Assembly (NCBI GenBank): GCA_020847445.1
Contig: JADLBY010000013.1
Coordinates: 1-35,689 of the forward strand
Source of the DNA: Sphingomonadaceae bacterium
GTDB lineage: Bacteria > Pseudomonadota > Alphaproteobacteria > Sphingomonadales > Sphingomonadaceae
Reading direction: 5' to 3'
DNA: 35,689 nt
Below, piece after piece: positions 25,569-34,504 of the stretch; the first letter of the stretch is position 1, and every line of letters starts with the position of its first letter. The position numbers were made by a program, and so were the translations under genes. The notes under the pieces were generated by a model. That model ran no database searches and was not told the origin of the DNA. It was given only the letters and a program-made list of their open reading frames with translations.

Positions 25569-25742
25569 ATGGAACCCATTGCCATTTCCATCAATGACAC
25601 CGCCAAGGCGCTCGGCGTCGGGCGGTCGTCGGTTTACGCGCTGATAAAATCCGGCGGCCTCGACGCCATCAAGATCGGCAGGCGAACCCTATTGACCACT
25701 GAGTCCATCCGACGTTTGGCGCAGTCCCGCACCACCATCTGA
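25569..25742 (+). CDS. AlpA/excisionase-like helix-turn-helix protein
   Basis: A 57-aa winged-helix DNA-binding protein of the MerR/AlpA/Xis type. SINDTAKALGVGRSSVYALIKSGGLDAIKIGRRTLLTTESIRRL is the typical excisionase motif: HTH at about 8-29 and a wing RxxL strand at 36-42. GGAG lies 7 bases before the ATG at 25569; a longer open frame upstream lacks protein-like sequence. In integrative elements such proteins bind near att sites, direct the integrase towards excision, or activate transfer genes. It sits between integrase and mobilization genes, as expected. Confidence 0.85.
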   Translation: MEPIAISINDTAKALGVGRSSVYALIKSGGLDAIKIGRRTLLTTESIRRLAQSRTTI

Positions 25743-25853
25743 CCCGCAGGCGCTCCACGGCCCCAGCCTTTTGAATTGGCGGGCCGCTCTGCGCCGCCTG
25801 CGCCACCCCCGCATCGCACCCTTGCGATCGTGAGATTCACGAAAGGATGTCCC

Positions 25854-26402
25854 ATGTCTATTTTTCACCCCGCCTTGGACTGGCTTGCCGATACCCTCTG
25901 GACCGACCGGAAGGTCACACTGCACGTCACCGCCGACTTTGACCGGGCGTGTTACGTGCTTCCGCTCATTGAAAAGCTGATCGCCGATGATGAGGACGGC
26001 GAGACCTATCGCACCGCACTGATCGACTGGCACCGGGCCGAGCGTCCGCCACTCGCACTCTATGATGGCGAAGCGAGCTTCTGTCGGATCGACGGTCCTC
26101 TTCAATGGGCTGGTGATCGCCGCTTCCCGCTCGGCGGTCTGATCCTCAGTTCCGGCGTGACCGCGCACCTCGGCCCGTTCGAGGCGAACGCGCTTCACGA
26201 CCATATGAAAGCGGCAATCGAACGAGCCATCCGGTCATGGATTACAGATTATGGACTTCGGGATTGGCGGCGCGTCCCGATCGAGTTCGATCGCCAATAT
26301 GCCGACCGTAAAGCAAAGGTAATGATCGCGGATTGGGCGGCGCGACGGGGCCGGTCGCGGCCGAACGTCGCGACCGATACGGAGGGCTCGGACCATGCCT
26401 GA
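25854..26402 (+). CDS. Element-borne protein of unknown function
   Basis: A 182-aa predicted soluble protein, not recognised. It has a hydrophobic/aromatic N-terminus (SIFHPALDWLADTLW), a mixed alpha/beta middle (KVTLHVTADFDRACYVLPLIEKLIADDE) and a basic C-terminus (YADRKAKVMIADWAARRGRSRP). Met at 25854 has AAAGGA 6 bases upstream; the 26 codons before it in the open frame are proline-rich and unlikely to be translated. The stop overlaps the next candidate ORF by 8 bases. Position upstream of the mobilization block suggests an accessory or regulatory role, without direct evidence. Confidence 0.65.
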   Translation: MSIFHPALDWLADTLWTDRKVTLHVTADFDRACYVLPLIEKLIADDEDGETYRTALIDWHRAERPPLALYDGEASFCRIDGPLQWAGDRRFPLGGLILSSGVTAHLGPFEANALHDHMKAAIERAIRSWITDYGLRDWRRVPIEFDRQYADRKAKVMIADWAARRGRSRPNVATDTEGSDHA

Positions 26403-26613
26403 TCTGGTCGCCCTTATGGCAAGGTCGCAGGGCTGCGATGCTACGCATCGAGCCAGTAATTTGGATACACACCTCACGCACGGGTGCATCCAGCTTTTCC
26501 GCCACTTTTCGAGGGGGCGATCCGACAGCGGTTCTTCCTGTGCTCTTGGAAAGCGCGGATTTCTGCGGTTGGCTGAGACAGCGGATCGCTGTCGCATGGG
26601 AGGCGGCCGATGA
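26395..26613 (+). CDS. Uncertain small ORF before the mobilization block
   Basis: A 72-aa frame with a good GGAGGG SD 8 bases before its ATG, an 8-base overlap with the gene before it and an ATGA overlap with the one after it. However, the amino-acid sequence is unconvincing (Cys, His and Arg rich, no clear secondary structure). Another frame from ATG 26438 reads more like protein (VIWIHTSRTGASSFSATF, LPVLLESADFCGWLRQRI) but runs 214 bases into the next gene. A frameshifted or decayed gene would explain both observations. Confidence 0.35.
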   Translation: MPDLVALMARSQGCDATHRASNLDTHLTHGCIQLFRHFSRGRSDSGSSCALGKRGFLRLAETADRCRMGGGR

Positions 26614-26981
26614 AACTCGTTCGCCACACCGTCCGTCTGCCTGTGTCGCTCGACAAGGCGCTTCGTGCGCTCGCCGAGCGCCGAGGCACCAGCGTCTATG
26701 CGATGCTCCAGCGCAGCGTGAAAGCGGGCGTCGCGACGCTCGCCGACCCCGCCGCGCGCGATGCCATATCGGGGGAACTGGTCTCCGAACTGGCATCGGT
26801 CAGCAACCGCATTGTCGATGTTGAACATATGCTGGACCGGGCACTGTTCACCGCCTGCGCCGCCTATTGCTACGCCCGCAGCGCAGGGCTGGGCGAGCGC
26901 ACCACCGATGAAATCGCTGTCGCCGAGATCAACGAGGCCTATGATCGTCAGCGGCGGCTCTCGCAGGGGAAGCGGCCATGA
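26610..26981 (+). CDS. Ribbon-helix-helix-like mobilization accessory protein
   Basis: A 123-aa protein. The N-terminus (MKLVRHTVRLPVSLDKALRALAERRGTS) fits a ribbon-helix-helix strand followed by two helices (CopG/MobC/TraY-like), the fold used by relaxosome accessory proteins to bind oriT. The C-terminal two thirds are helical (VSELASVSNRIVDVEHMLDRALFTACAAYCYARSAG) and could bind the coupling protein. GGAGG precedes the start. The stop overlaps the traD start by 4 bases (ATGA), which supports a role in transfer. Homology was not searched; a plain transcriptional regulator is the alternative. Confidence 0.65.
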   Translation: MKLVRHTVRLPVSLDKALRALAERRGTSVYAMLQRSVKAGVATLADPAARDAISGELVSELASVSNRIVDVEHMLDRALFTACAAYCYARSAGLGERTTDEIAVAEINEAYDRQRRLSQGKRP

Positions 26982-28825
26982 CCGTATCCAACGATCGCCG
27001 CATCCATGCCGACGCCTTGCGCCGGCATCATCGGCTGAGCCAGTGGCAGCGGTTCAAGCGACAGGTGGGCGTCATGCTCGCATCGGTCGCCCTGGGCGCG
27101 ATCGGCGCGCCCTACGCGATGCTCGACAAGGACGAGCAATGGGCAATTGGCGTCTATGCCCATGCGCGGGGAGCGGTATGGATCGCCTTCAGTTCCGATC
27201 CGGCAATCACGGTCACATATGAGGGAAGGCAATATCGCGTTCCGGCTCGCGCGGTGGTTGCTGATCGCTATTATCGCGGATCGGTATCACGCCTCTTGTC
27301 GCTATCGGTCAAAGGCGGTCTGCTCGGTTTCGTGGGCTGGCTGTCCGGGTTGTTCCTCCTGCGCGGTGTCAGGGCGCGCCGTCGCGAGCGCGCCTTGCGC
27401 GATCGCGTCATCGCCGGAACCCTCGTCACCACCGAGAAGCAGCTCGCGGCGCTGACCGCCGCCGAAGCCCGACCTCATGCACTCGCCATCGGCGCGGTGC
27501 CGATCCCGGCGCGGCTCGAGACGCGGCACATGGCGATGATCGGCACGACCGGCAGCGGCAAGACCACCGCTCTGCGTCAGATGCTCGATGGGATCGAGGC
27601 GCGCGGCGAAGCGGCGCTGGTTTATGATACCAGCGGCGAGTTCATCGCGCATTATTATGATCCCAAGCGCGGCGACATCATCTTGAACCCGTTTGATGGT
27701 CGCTGCGCTTTCTGGTCGCCCTTCGCCGAGATCGCGCACCCCGCCGACGCCGACCGCATCGCGCAGCAGCTTATCACCGAGACCGGCCAGCATGATCGCG
27801 ATGTCTGGTTGGAAACCAGCCGCATCCTCGTCGCCAACATGATCCGGGAATTGTGGAAGGAGAAGAAATGCACGCTGCCGGACCTGCTCGAAGCGCTTCA
27901 GAAGTGGGACAAGGATAAGCTTAAGAACTGGCTGAAAGACACATCTTCGGCCCGGACATTCTCCGACGATGCCGACCGCGCCACCGGCAGTGTGCTTTTC
28001 ATGCTCGCGAAGGCCGCCAACCTCATTCAGTTCCTGCGAATGCCGAAGGACGGTGAGAAAGCTTTCGCCTTCCGCGACTTCATCGCGGGCCTCGACCAGC
28101 GCAAGGGCGCGCGCCCGTGGATATTCGTGCCGCGCAAGGAGGATTATTTCGAAGCGTCGAAACCGCTGCTCGCCTGCTGGCTCGAATGCGCGGCGAGCGC
28201 CGTGCTGGGCCTGCCCCCATCGCCCGACCGGCGCATCTGGTTCGTGCTCGACGAGCTGGCCGACCTGCCACGCGTCGATAACCTCGCGCGCGTCCTCCCC
28301 GAAGGCCGCAAGTTCGGCGCGGCGGTCGTGCTGACCTTTCAGGCGCTCGGCCAGATGCGACACCGCTATGGACCGCAGATCGCGGAATCGATGCTGGGCT
28401 GCTGCAATACCAAGCTGTTCCTGCAAACCATCGACAGCGAGACTCGCGTCTGGGCCAGCCAGACGATCGGCGAATGCGAAGTCGAGATCCAGACCATGAC
28501 CGACGCGCTCGCCGAGGGCGACGATGCGGCGCGCACGACCTTGGGCCGAATGCGGAAAATGCGGCCCGCCATTCTCGAAAGCGAACTCCGCCTGCCGAAA
28601 TATGAGGGATATTTGTTGTTCCCCGATGGCTTGCCTGTCGCACGGATCAAGCTCACCGCCGATCATATCGCGCGGCGTGGCAAGGCCCGCCAGCCGGGGT
28701 TCGTCGCGGGCGATCCGAAAACCACGCTTTGGCAGCAGGCAGTGCAGACCGCGCCGTCGTCTCCGTCTCAGCCCCCATCGCCGCAGCCGTCGCCGCCGCC
28801 ACACAAAGGCCGGGGGCCGGTCTGA
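26978..28825 (+). CDS. traD: TraD-type type IV coupling protein
   Basis: The hexameric inner-membrane ATPase that delivers the relaxase-DNA complex to the mating pore. The 615-aa protein has two N-terminal TM segments (about 29-47 and 113-130) with a short periplasmic loop, then the AAA+ domain. Walker A is GTTGSGKT (189-196), an early conserved stretch is YDTSGEFIAHYYDPKRGDIILNPFD, and Walker B is IWFVLDELADLP. A TraD_N-like DUF87 organisation is evident. The last ~25 residues are a Pro/Ser/Gln tail (SSPSQPPSPQPSPPPHKGRG) that looks like translated repeat rather than a folded domain. The stop overlaps the relaxase start by one base (TGATG). Confidence 0.92.
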   Translation: MTVSNDRRIHADALRRHHRLSQWQRFKRQVGVMLASVALGAIGAPYAMLDKDEQWAIGVYAHARGAVWIAFSSDPAITVTYEGRQYRVPARAVVADRYYRGSVSRLLSLSVKGGLLGFVGWLSGLFLLRGVRARRRERALRDRVIAGTLVTTEKQLAALTAAEARPHALAIGAVPIPARLETRHMAMIGTTGSGKTTALRQMLDGIEARGEAALVYDTSGEFIAHYYDPKRGDIILNPFDGRCAFWSPFAEIAHPADADRIAQQLITETGQHDRDVWLETSRILVANMIRELWKEKKCTLPDLLEALQKWDKDKLKNWLKDTSSARTFSDDADRATGSVLFMLAKAANLIQFLRMPKDGEKAFAFRDFIAGLDQRKGARPWIFVPRKEDYFEASKPLLACWLECAASAVLGLPPSPDRRIWFVLDELADLPRVDNLARVLPEGRKFGAAVVLTFQALGQMRHRYGPQIAESMLGCCNTKLFLQTIDSETRVWASQTIGECEVEIQTMTDALAEGDDAARTTLGRMRKMRPAILESELRLPKYEGYLLFPDGLPVARIKLTADHIARRGKARQPGFVAGDPKTTLWQQAVQTAPSSPSQPPSPQPSPPPHKGRGPV

Positions 28826-31584
28826 TGGTGGCGTCGGTATCGGCGCTGACCAGTTCGGCGCAGGCCAGCAGCTATTATGAGGCCGATGATTATTATGCCG
28901 AGGGCGGGCTGTCGCCATCCGAGTGGCAGGGCGCTGGCGCGGAGGCGCTGGGCCTGTCCGGCGAGGTCGATCGCGACCAGTTTCGCGATTTGCTCGACGG
29001 CAAGATCGGCGAGCAGCAGCTTGGCACCTATCGGGACGGGCAGTTGGAGCATCGCCCAGGCTGGGACGTGACCTTGAGCGCGCCCAAGTCGGTGTCGATC
29101 ATGGCCGAGGTCGCGGGCGATCGGCGATTGATCGCCGCGCATGGCGAGGCGGTCAAAACCGCTATGGCGCACGTCGAGACCCATATGGCCGCAACGCGCA
29201 TTCGTGACGGCGGCACTGTCACTCGCGCGGCGACCGGCAATCTGGTCGTGGCCAGTTTCCAGCATGGCACCAGCCGCGCCCAAGACCCTCAGCTTCACAC
29301 TCACAATGTCATTATGAACGCGACGCGGGGCGACGACGGCGCATGGCGCAGCCTTGAACCACGCGCCATCTATCAGCTTCAAAAGCAGATCGGCGCGATT
29401 TACCGGCAGGAGCTGGCGCTGAAGGTTCGCGAACTCGGCTATGAGATCGAGGTGGGCAAGGACTCGCTGTTCGAGATCAAGGGCGTGTCCGGCGAGGTCA
29501 TCGGGGCGTTCAGCACCCGCAGCGCCGAGATCGAGGCGGCGCTGGGTGAACGCGGCACAACCCGCGACGCCGCCAGCGCCGCCGAAAAGCAGATCGTCGC
29601 GCTCGATACTCGGCAGGCGAAGGTCGCGACCGATCATGCCGCCCTTGTTGCCGATTGGCGCGAGACGGCGAGCGCAGCCGGGTTCGGCCCGGACGCGCGG
29701 CTGGCGATGGTCAGGCAGGCCGAAGCCCATGCGGCCAGCCCCGCGCACCGCGCCGACATGGCCGAGCAGGCGACAATGGCGGATCGCGCTGTCGCCCATG
29801 CCGCCGACAAGCTCGGCGAACGGCAATCGGTCTTCTCTGCTGCTGCCTTGCAGGAGGAAGCCGGACGGATCGGGCTGGGCAAGGTCAGTTATGCCGAGAT
29901 CGGAGCCGCAATCGACGTCGCCACGAAACAGGGGGAGTTGATCGACCGGACCTTTCTCGACCGGCGCGGCGCGGAGTTCGCCGGGTTCACCACCCGGCAA
30001 AATGTCGAAACCGAAGCCAAGATGCTACGCATCGAGGCTGAGGGGCGCGGTGCGCTGTCTCCGATTGCATCGCCGCTCGCCGCCGCCAAGGTCGTTGCCA
30101 GCGCAGCGACACAGGCCGAGCGCGCGGGCTTTGGCTGGAACGCCGATCAGCGCGCCGCGACCGAGCAACTGCTGACCAGCCGCAACCGCATCACAGCCGT
30201 TCAGGGTTATGCGGGCACCGCCAAGACCTCGACCGTCCTCGCGACCTTCGCGCGCGAGGCCGAGGCGCGGGGCGTGTCCGTCGTTGCGCTCGCTCCCACC
30301 GCATCAGCGGCGATGGTGCTGGGCGAGGCATTGGGTGCGCGTAGCGATACGGTAGCGCGCCATCTGTTGTCGCCCGAGCGCCCGCATCAGGGCCAGTCTG
30401 TCGCGTGGATCGTGGATGAAGCATCGCTTTTGTCGGCCCGCGACACCGCGCGGCTGTTCGACCTGGCCGACAAGCATGATGCGCGCATTATTCTCGTCGG
30501 CGACGTGAAGCAGCTTGGGTCGGTAGAGGCAGGCGCGGCGTTCGCGCAGTTGCAGGGCGCGGGCATGGAAACCGCGAAGCTCGGCGAGATTGTTCGGCAG
30601 ACCAACGCAGCGACAAAGGAAGCGGTGCTGGCGTCGGTCGAGGGCGATGCCCGCAAGGCGCTGGCCGCGCTGGATCGCGGTGGCGGGCAAATCATCGAGA
30701 ATGCCGATCGCGCCGATCGGTTCGCTGCCATCGCGGAGCGATATGCCGGACTGGACAAGGAGGCCCGCGCTCGCACCCTTGTTATCGAGCCGTCGCGCGA
30801 GGGGCGCGATGCGCTGACAGCCAACATTCGTGCTGCGCTCGCCAGATCGGGCGCGCTGACCGGCCCGGCCGTCGCGATGCAGAGTCTCGCCAAGAAGGGG
30901 CTGACCCGCGCCGAGGCACGCGACCCTTTGAGCTACGACAAGGGCGATGTGGTGCGGTTCACCCGCGACTATGCCGACAAGGGCGTGATACGCGGGAAAG
31001 CCTATCACGTCGAAAGCATCGACCCGGCGAAGGCCGCCGTTGCTCTGAGATCAGAGGATGGGCGCGAGGTGGATTGGCGGTTGCGGCAATGGGGTGCGGG
31101 CAAGGTTCAGGCGTTCGAGCCGCAGCCGATGGACCTGAAAACCGGCGACGCCATCCGGTTCACCCGCAACGACCGCGAGGCGGGCCGGGTGAACGGCGGA
31201 CGCGGCGAGGTGGTCGCCGTGCACGAGCAGACCCGCACCGCCACCATCCAGACGCCGGACGGCAGGACGGAAACCCTCAATCTCGATGCCGCCCGCGACC
31301 GGCACATTGCCCATGCGTATGTCGATACTGCCTTCGCCGCCCAAGGCCGCACCGCCGATCATGTCATCATCCATGCCGACAGCGGCGCGACCAATCTTGT
31401 CGATCAGAAATCCTTTTACGTGGGCATATCCCGCGCCAAGGAATCCGCCACTATCTTCACCAATGATTGCGGCAAGTTGGTGTCCGCCATCAGCGAGCGC
31501 GCCGGACAGGTTCAAACCGCCATCGCGCAGGCCGCCATGCCGACGCCAGTTGCCGAAAAGGCGATGGGGGCCGGAATAGGGTAA
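28825..31584 (+). CDS. traI: MobF-family relaxase/helicase TraI
   Basis: Nicks oriT, stays bound to the 5' end and unwinds the transferred strand. With Met at 28825 the product is 919 aa. Catalytic tyrosines are in SSYYEADDYYAEGG (Tyr17/18 and Tyr23/24). The metal triad is His147 in FQHGTS plus His158 and His160 in PQLHTHNV, spaced as in TrwC. A RecD-like SF1 helicase follows: motif I GYAGTAKT (461-468), motif II DEAS (531-534) and motif III LVGDVKQLGSVEAG; near the C-terminus AYVDTAFAAQGRTADHV and FYVGISRAKE are motifs V and VI. Ala466 replaces the usual Gly before the Walker Lys. At 919 aa it is about TrwC size and lacks F TraI's extra domains. Confidence 0.93.
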   Translation: MVASVSALTSSAQASSYYEADDYYAEGGLSPSEWQGAGAEALGLSGEVDRDQFRDLLDGKIGEQQLGTYRDGQLEHRPGWDVTLSAPKSVSIMAEVAGDRRLIAAHGEAVKTAMAHVETHMAATRIRDGGTVTRAATGNLVVASFQHGTSRAQDPQLHTHNVIMNATRGDDGAWRSLEPRAIYQLQKQIGAIYRQELALKVRELGYEIEVGKDSLFEIKGVSGEVIGAFSTRSAEIEAALGERGTTRDAASAAEKQIVALDTRQAKVATDHAALVADWRETASAAGFGPDARLAMVRQAEAHAASPAHRADMAEQATMADRAVAHAADKLGERQSVFSAAALQEEAGRIGLGKVSYAEIGAAIDVATKQGELIDRTFLDRRGAEFAGFTTRQNVETEAKMLRIEAEGRGALSPIASPLAAAKVVASAATQAERAGFGWNADQRAATEQLLTSRNRITAVQGYAGTAKTSTVLATFAREAEARGVSVVALAPTASAAMVLGEALGARSDTVARHLLSPERPHQGQSVAWIVDEASLLSARDTARLFDLADKHDARIILVGDVKQLGSVEAGAAFAQLQGAGMETAKLGEIVRQTNAATKEAVLASVEGDARKALAALDRGGGQIIENADRADRFAAIAERYAGLDKEARARTLVIEPSREGRDALTANIRAALARSGALTGPAVAMQSLAKKGLTRAEARDPLSYDKGDVVRFTRDYADKGVIRGKAYHVESIDPAKAAVALRSEDGREVDWRLRQWGAGKVQAFEPQPMDLKTGDAIRFTRNDREAGRVNGGRGEVVAVHEQTRTATIQTPDGRTETLNLDAARDRHIAHAYVDTAFAAQGRTADHVIIHADSGATNLVDQKSFYVGISRAKESATIFTNDCGKLVSAISERAGQVQTAIAQAAMPTPVAEKAMGAGIG

Positions 31585-31726
31585 AGCCGGGAAATATGTC
31601 ACTACCCCACATGGTTTGGGATGACATTCGTAGTTCGTCCCTCTAGTTCTCCATTAGGGGGAGCGCAGTTTGGCATTCGCCACGCGCCGCGCGCCCGCCC
31701 AAATAAAACTGGACTATGGTTGAGTA
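31585..31726 (+). other. Gap between relaxase and methyltransferase genes
   Basis: 142 bases with no gene seen. It should hold the promoter for the methyltransferase-helicase pair. A weak CCCTCTAG...AGGGGG complementarity lies at about 31640-31662. The last 30 bases before the ATG are AT-rich (AAATAAAACTGG), consistent with a ribosome-accessible leader. Confidence 0.35.
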
Positions 31727-34504
31727 ATGAACGCCGTTGAGATTGAAGAAGCTGTTTCCGCTCTGGCGGAGCGCCCGTTCGATGCGGCGGAATTTCCGTT
31801 TCAGTTCCTTGAAGCCTTTGGGAGCAAGGCGACAACAATTAAGCGCCTGCGCGCCGTCAAAGGTTCGACCAACGCCTCTGATCTTCCCGGCGCGGTCTTG
31901 CAGCGCAACAATATCCATATCGCCGTTGCCGCGCCCGGCGAGGTTTCTGCCGCCTTCGCTGCGCTCAAAGTCAGTCCCGCGACCGCCAAGGCAAAGGCCA
32001 AGTTCATCCTCTCTACGGACGGCGACACCTTTGAAGCCGAGGACACTGATTCCGGCGAAACCGTCGCCTGCACCTTCGTCGAGTTCCCCGACCATTTCGG
32101 GTTTTTCTTGCCGCTTGCTGGCATCACCACCGTCCGGCAGGTGCGCGAAAGCAGTTTCGACATCCGCGCGACCAGCCGCCTCAACCGGCTGTATGTGGAG
32201 CTGCTGAAAGACAACCCCGAATGGGGCAGCGCCGAGCGCCGCCCCGACATGAATCATTTTATGGCCCGGCTGATCTTCTGCTTTTTTGCGGAGGATACGG
32301 ACATCTTTCATCGCAGCTACCCCTTCACCGGCACCATCGAGAAGATGAGCGACCGGGATAGCTCCAACACCCATGAGGTGATCGGTGAACTGTTCCGCGC
32401 GATGAACACGCGCAAGGAGGATCACGAAGCCGCGAATATTCGCAACTGGGCGCGGCCTTTTCCCTATGTGAACGGTGGGCTGTTTTCCGGCAGCCTTGAC
32501 GTGCCGCGATTCAGTCGCATCGCGCGATCCTATCTGCTGCACATCGGCAGCCTCGATTGGACCAAGATCAATCCGGACATCTTCGGGTCGATGATTCAGG
32601 CGGTCGCTGATGACGAGGAGCGCGGTGCGCTCGGGATGCACTACACCAGCGTTCCCAACATCCTGAAAGTCCTGAACCCGCTCTTTCTGGACGACCTGCG
32701 CGCGCATCTGGCCGAGGCTGACGACAATCCGCGCAAGCTGTTGAACCTGCGCAACCGCATGGCGAAAATCCGCGTGTTTGATCCCGCGTGCGGCAGCGGC
32801 AATTTTCTTGTTATCGCCTACAAGGAAATGCGGGCCATAGAGGCCGAGATCAACCGACGGCGCGGTGAAGAAGGCCGCGCGTCCGATATTCCGCTTACCA
32901 ATTTTCGTGGGATCGAACTGCGCGACTTTCCTGCCGAAATCGCGCGCCTCGCACTTATCATAGCGGAGTTTCAGTGCGACGTGATGTATCGCGGCGAGCG
33001 GCTCGCCCTGGCCGAGTTCCTGCCGCTCAATGCACAAAATTGGATAACCTGCGGCAACGCTCTGCGGCTCGACTGGCTTTCCATCTGCCCGCCGACCGGG
33101 ACCGGCGTGAAGCTGACAGGTGATGACTTGTTTTCCACGCCGCTCGATCAGGCGCAAATCGACTTCGAGAACGAAGGCGGCGAGACGTATATTTGTGGGA
33201 ACCCGCCTTATTTGGGGAGTTCTTGGCAGTCGCCAGAGCAAAAACGGGAGATCGAGGATGTTTGCGCGGGACGTGTGAAAACGTGGAAGTCACTCGATTA
33301 CGTGGCTGCGTGGCTGATAAAAGCGTCTGATTATCTCCAGAAGACGTTTGGAGCGTTCGGGCTCGTCGCTACCAAAACGGTCTGTGAGGGCGAGCAGGTT
33401 CCTGCATTGTGGCCGGTAATTTACAATAATGGACATGATATAATATTCGCTCATACGCGATTCGATTGGTCGAACCTCGCGAGCAATCAAGCGGGTGTCA
33501 CTGTCGCCATTCTTGGCGTCGGTCCGGATAAGTCGCCGAAAAAGATATACGACCTGACGAGTGTCAAGATTGTTGAGAACATTACGCCATATCTCACACC
33601 GGGCGATCGAGTTATCGTTTCTAAAAGTCCAAGCGATCTCTTTCGGAAACCGAAAATGTTGCGCGGAAATATGCCTACGGATGGCGGGAACCTTATCCTG
33701 TCGCCAGAGGACGCGCGATCTTTCATATCGACTGGAATCATACCGGCCGAATTTGTCAGACCTTTCGTGGGGGCCGACGAATTGACATCCGGCAAGCGCC
33801 GATTCTGTCTTTGGATTGAGCGCGAAAAACTATCTCAAGCGATGGCCAATGATTTCCTGAGCGAACGCATCTCGCAAGTCGATAAATTCCGAAAATCAAG
33901 TTCTGCGCCAACGACGAGGAACACCAAAGTTCCGCCATATAGATTTATGCAAATTGAGGGAGTGTCCACATCGCATTCCATCGCTGTAGGGGCGATAACC
34001 ACGGATAGAAGGGAATTTCTTCCTGCATCACTATTCGGACCAGATGAGATATTTTCCAATAAATGCTACGTGCTTTATGACGCTGAATTATGGACGCTTG
34101 CGCTTCTGGTCTCAACATTGCACAGAGTTTGGATTGGCACTGTTTCGGCCAGAATGCGAATGGGCTTTTCATATACGAACACCCTCGGTTGGAATACCTT
34201 TCCGTTGCCTATCACTGGCCTCACCGAAAAAAACAGGGATGACCTGACCCGCTGCGCGGAGGACATTCTGGTGGCGCGGGAGGCGCATTTCCCTGCGACC
34301 ATCGCTGACCTCTACGATCCCGAGACAATGCCCGCTGATCTGCGCGAAGCGCACGAGCGCAACGACGAGGTATTGGAGCGCATCTATATCGGACGGCGAT
34401 TCAGGAACGACACCGAACGGCTCGAAAAGCTGTTCGAGCTATATACCAAAATGACCGCGGGCACGGGAGCGGCGCGGAAGCGGAGGGCGGGGGCGAGCAC
34501 GTGA
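31727..34504 (+). CDS. MmeI-like N6-adenine DNA methyltransferase, no visible nuclease motif
   Basis: A 925-aa class I SAM-dependent DNA methyltransferase with MmeI/type IIL-like architecture. An N-terminal domain (about 1-165) is followed by a helical spacer (about 170-310) with the family signature IFGSMIQAVADDEERGALGMHYTS. The catalytic domain has motif I FDPACGSGNF (351-360) and motif IV NPPY (492-495), gamma-class adenine N6. Then come a target-recognition region (about 500-830) and a C-terminal helical tail. In MmeI the N-domain carries a D...ExK nuclease; here the equivalent stretch reads SDLPGAVLQRNNIHIAVAAP and has no E-x-K. The recognition region is coded by distinctly AT-richer DNA. 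The stop overlaps the helicase GTG start (GTGA). Confidence 0.9.
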   Translation: MNAVEIEEAVSALAERPFDAAEFPFQFLEAFGSKATTIKRLRAVKGSTNASDLPGAVLQRNNIHIAVAAPGEVSAAFAALKVSPATAKAKAKFILSTDGDTFEAEDTDSGETVACTFVEFPDHFGFFLPLAGITTVRQVRESSFDIRATSRLNRLYVELLKDNPEWGSAERRPDMNHFMARLIFCFFAEDTDIFHRSYPFTGTIEKMSDRDSSNTHEVIGELFRAMNTRKEDHEAANIRNWARPFPYVNGGLFSGSLDVPRFSRIARSYLLHIGSLDWTKINPDIFGSMIQAVADDEERGALGMHYTSVPNILKVLNPLFLDDLRAHLAEADDNPRKLLNLRNRMAKIRVFDPACGSGNFLVIAYKEMRAIEAEINRRRGEEGRASDIPLTNFRGIELRDFPAEIARLALIIAEFQCDVMYRGERLALAEFLPLNAQNWITCGNALRLDWLSICPPTGTGVKLTGDDLFSTPLDQAQIDFENEGGETYICGNPPYLGSSWQSPEQKREIEDVCAGRVKTWKSLDYVAAWLIKASDYLQKTFGAFGLVATKTVCEGEQVPALWPVIYNNGHDIIFAHTRFDWSNLASNQAGVTVAILGVGPDKSPKKIYDLTSVKIVENITPYLTPGDRVIVSKSPSDLFRKPKMLRGNMPTDGGNLILSPEDARSFISTGIIPAEFVRPFVGADELTSGKRRFCLWIEREKLSQAMANDFLSERISQVDKFRKSSSAPTTRNTKVPPYRFMQIEGVSTSHSIAVGAITTDRREFLPASLFGPDEIFSNKCYVLYDAELWTLALLVSTLHRVWIGTVSARMRMGFSYTNTLGWNTFPLPITGLTEKNRDDLTRCAEDILVAREAHFPATIADLYDPETMPADLREAHERNDEVLERIYIGRRFRNDTERLEKLFELYTKMTAGTGAARKRRAGAST

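Noticed and set aside
27302-28918. Minus-strand frame across traD, and a similar one across traI (28768-30000)
   Set aside because: Antisense of motif-bearing transfer genes; no independent domain or ribosome-binding site.
31643-33241. 532-codon minus-strand frame under the methyltransferase
   Set aside because: It ends where the DNA becomes AT-richer, as expected for a GC-driven shadow frame; no family likeness.
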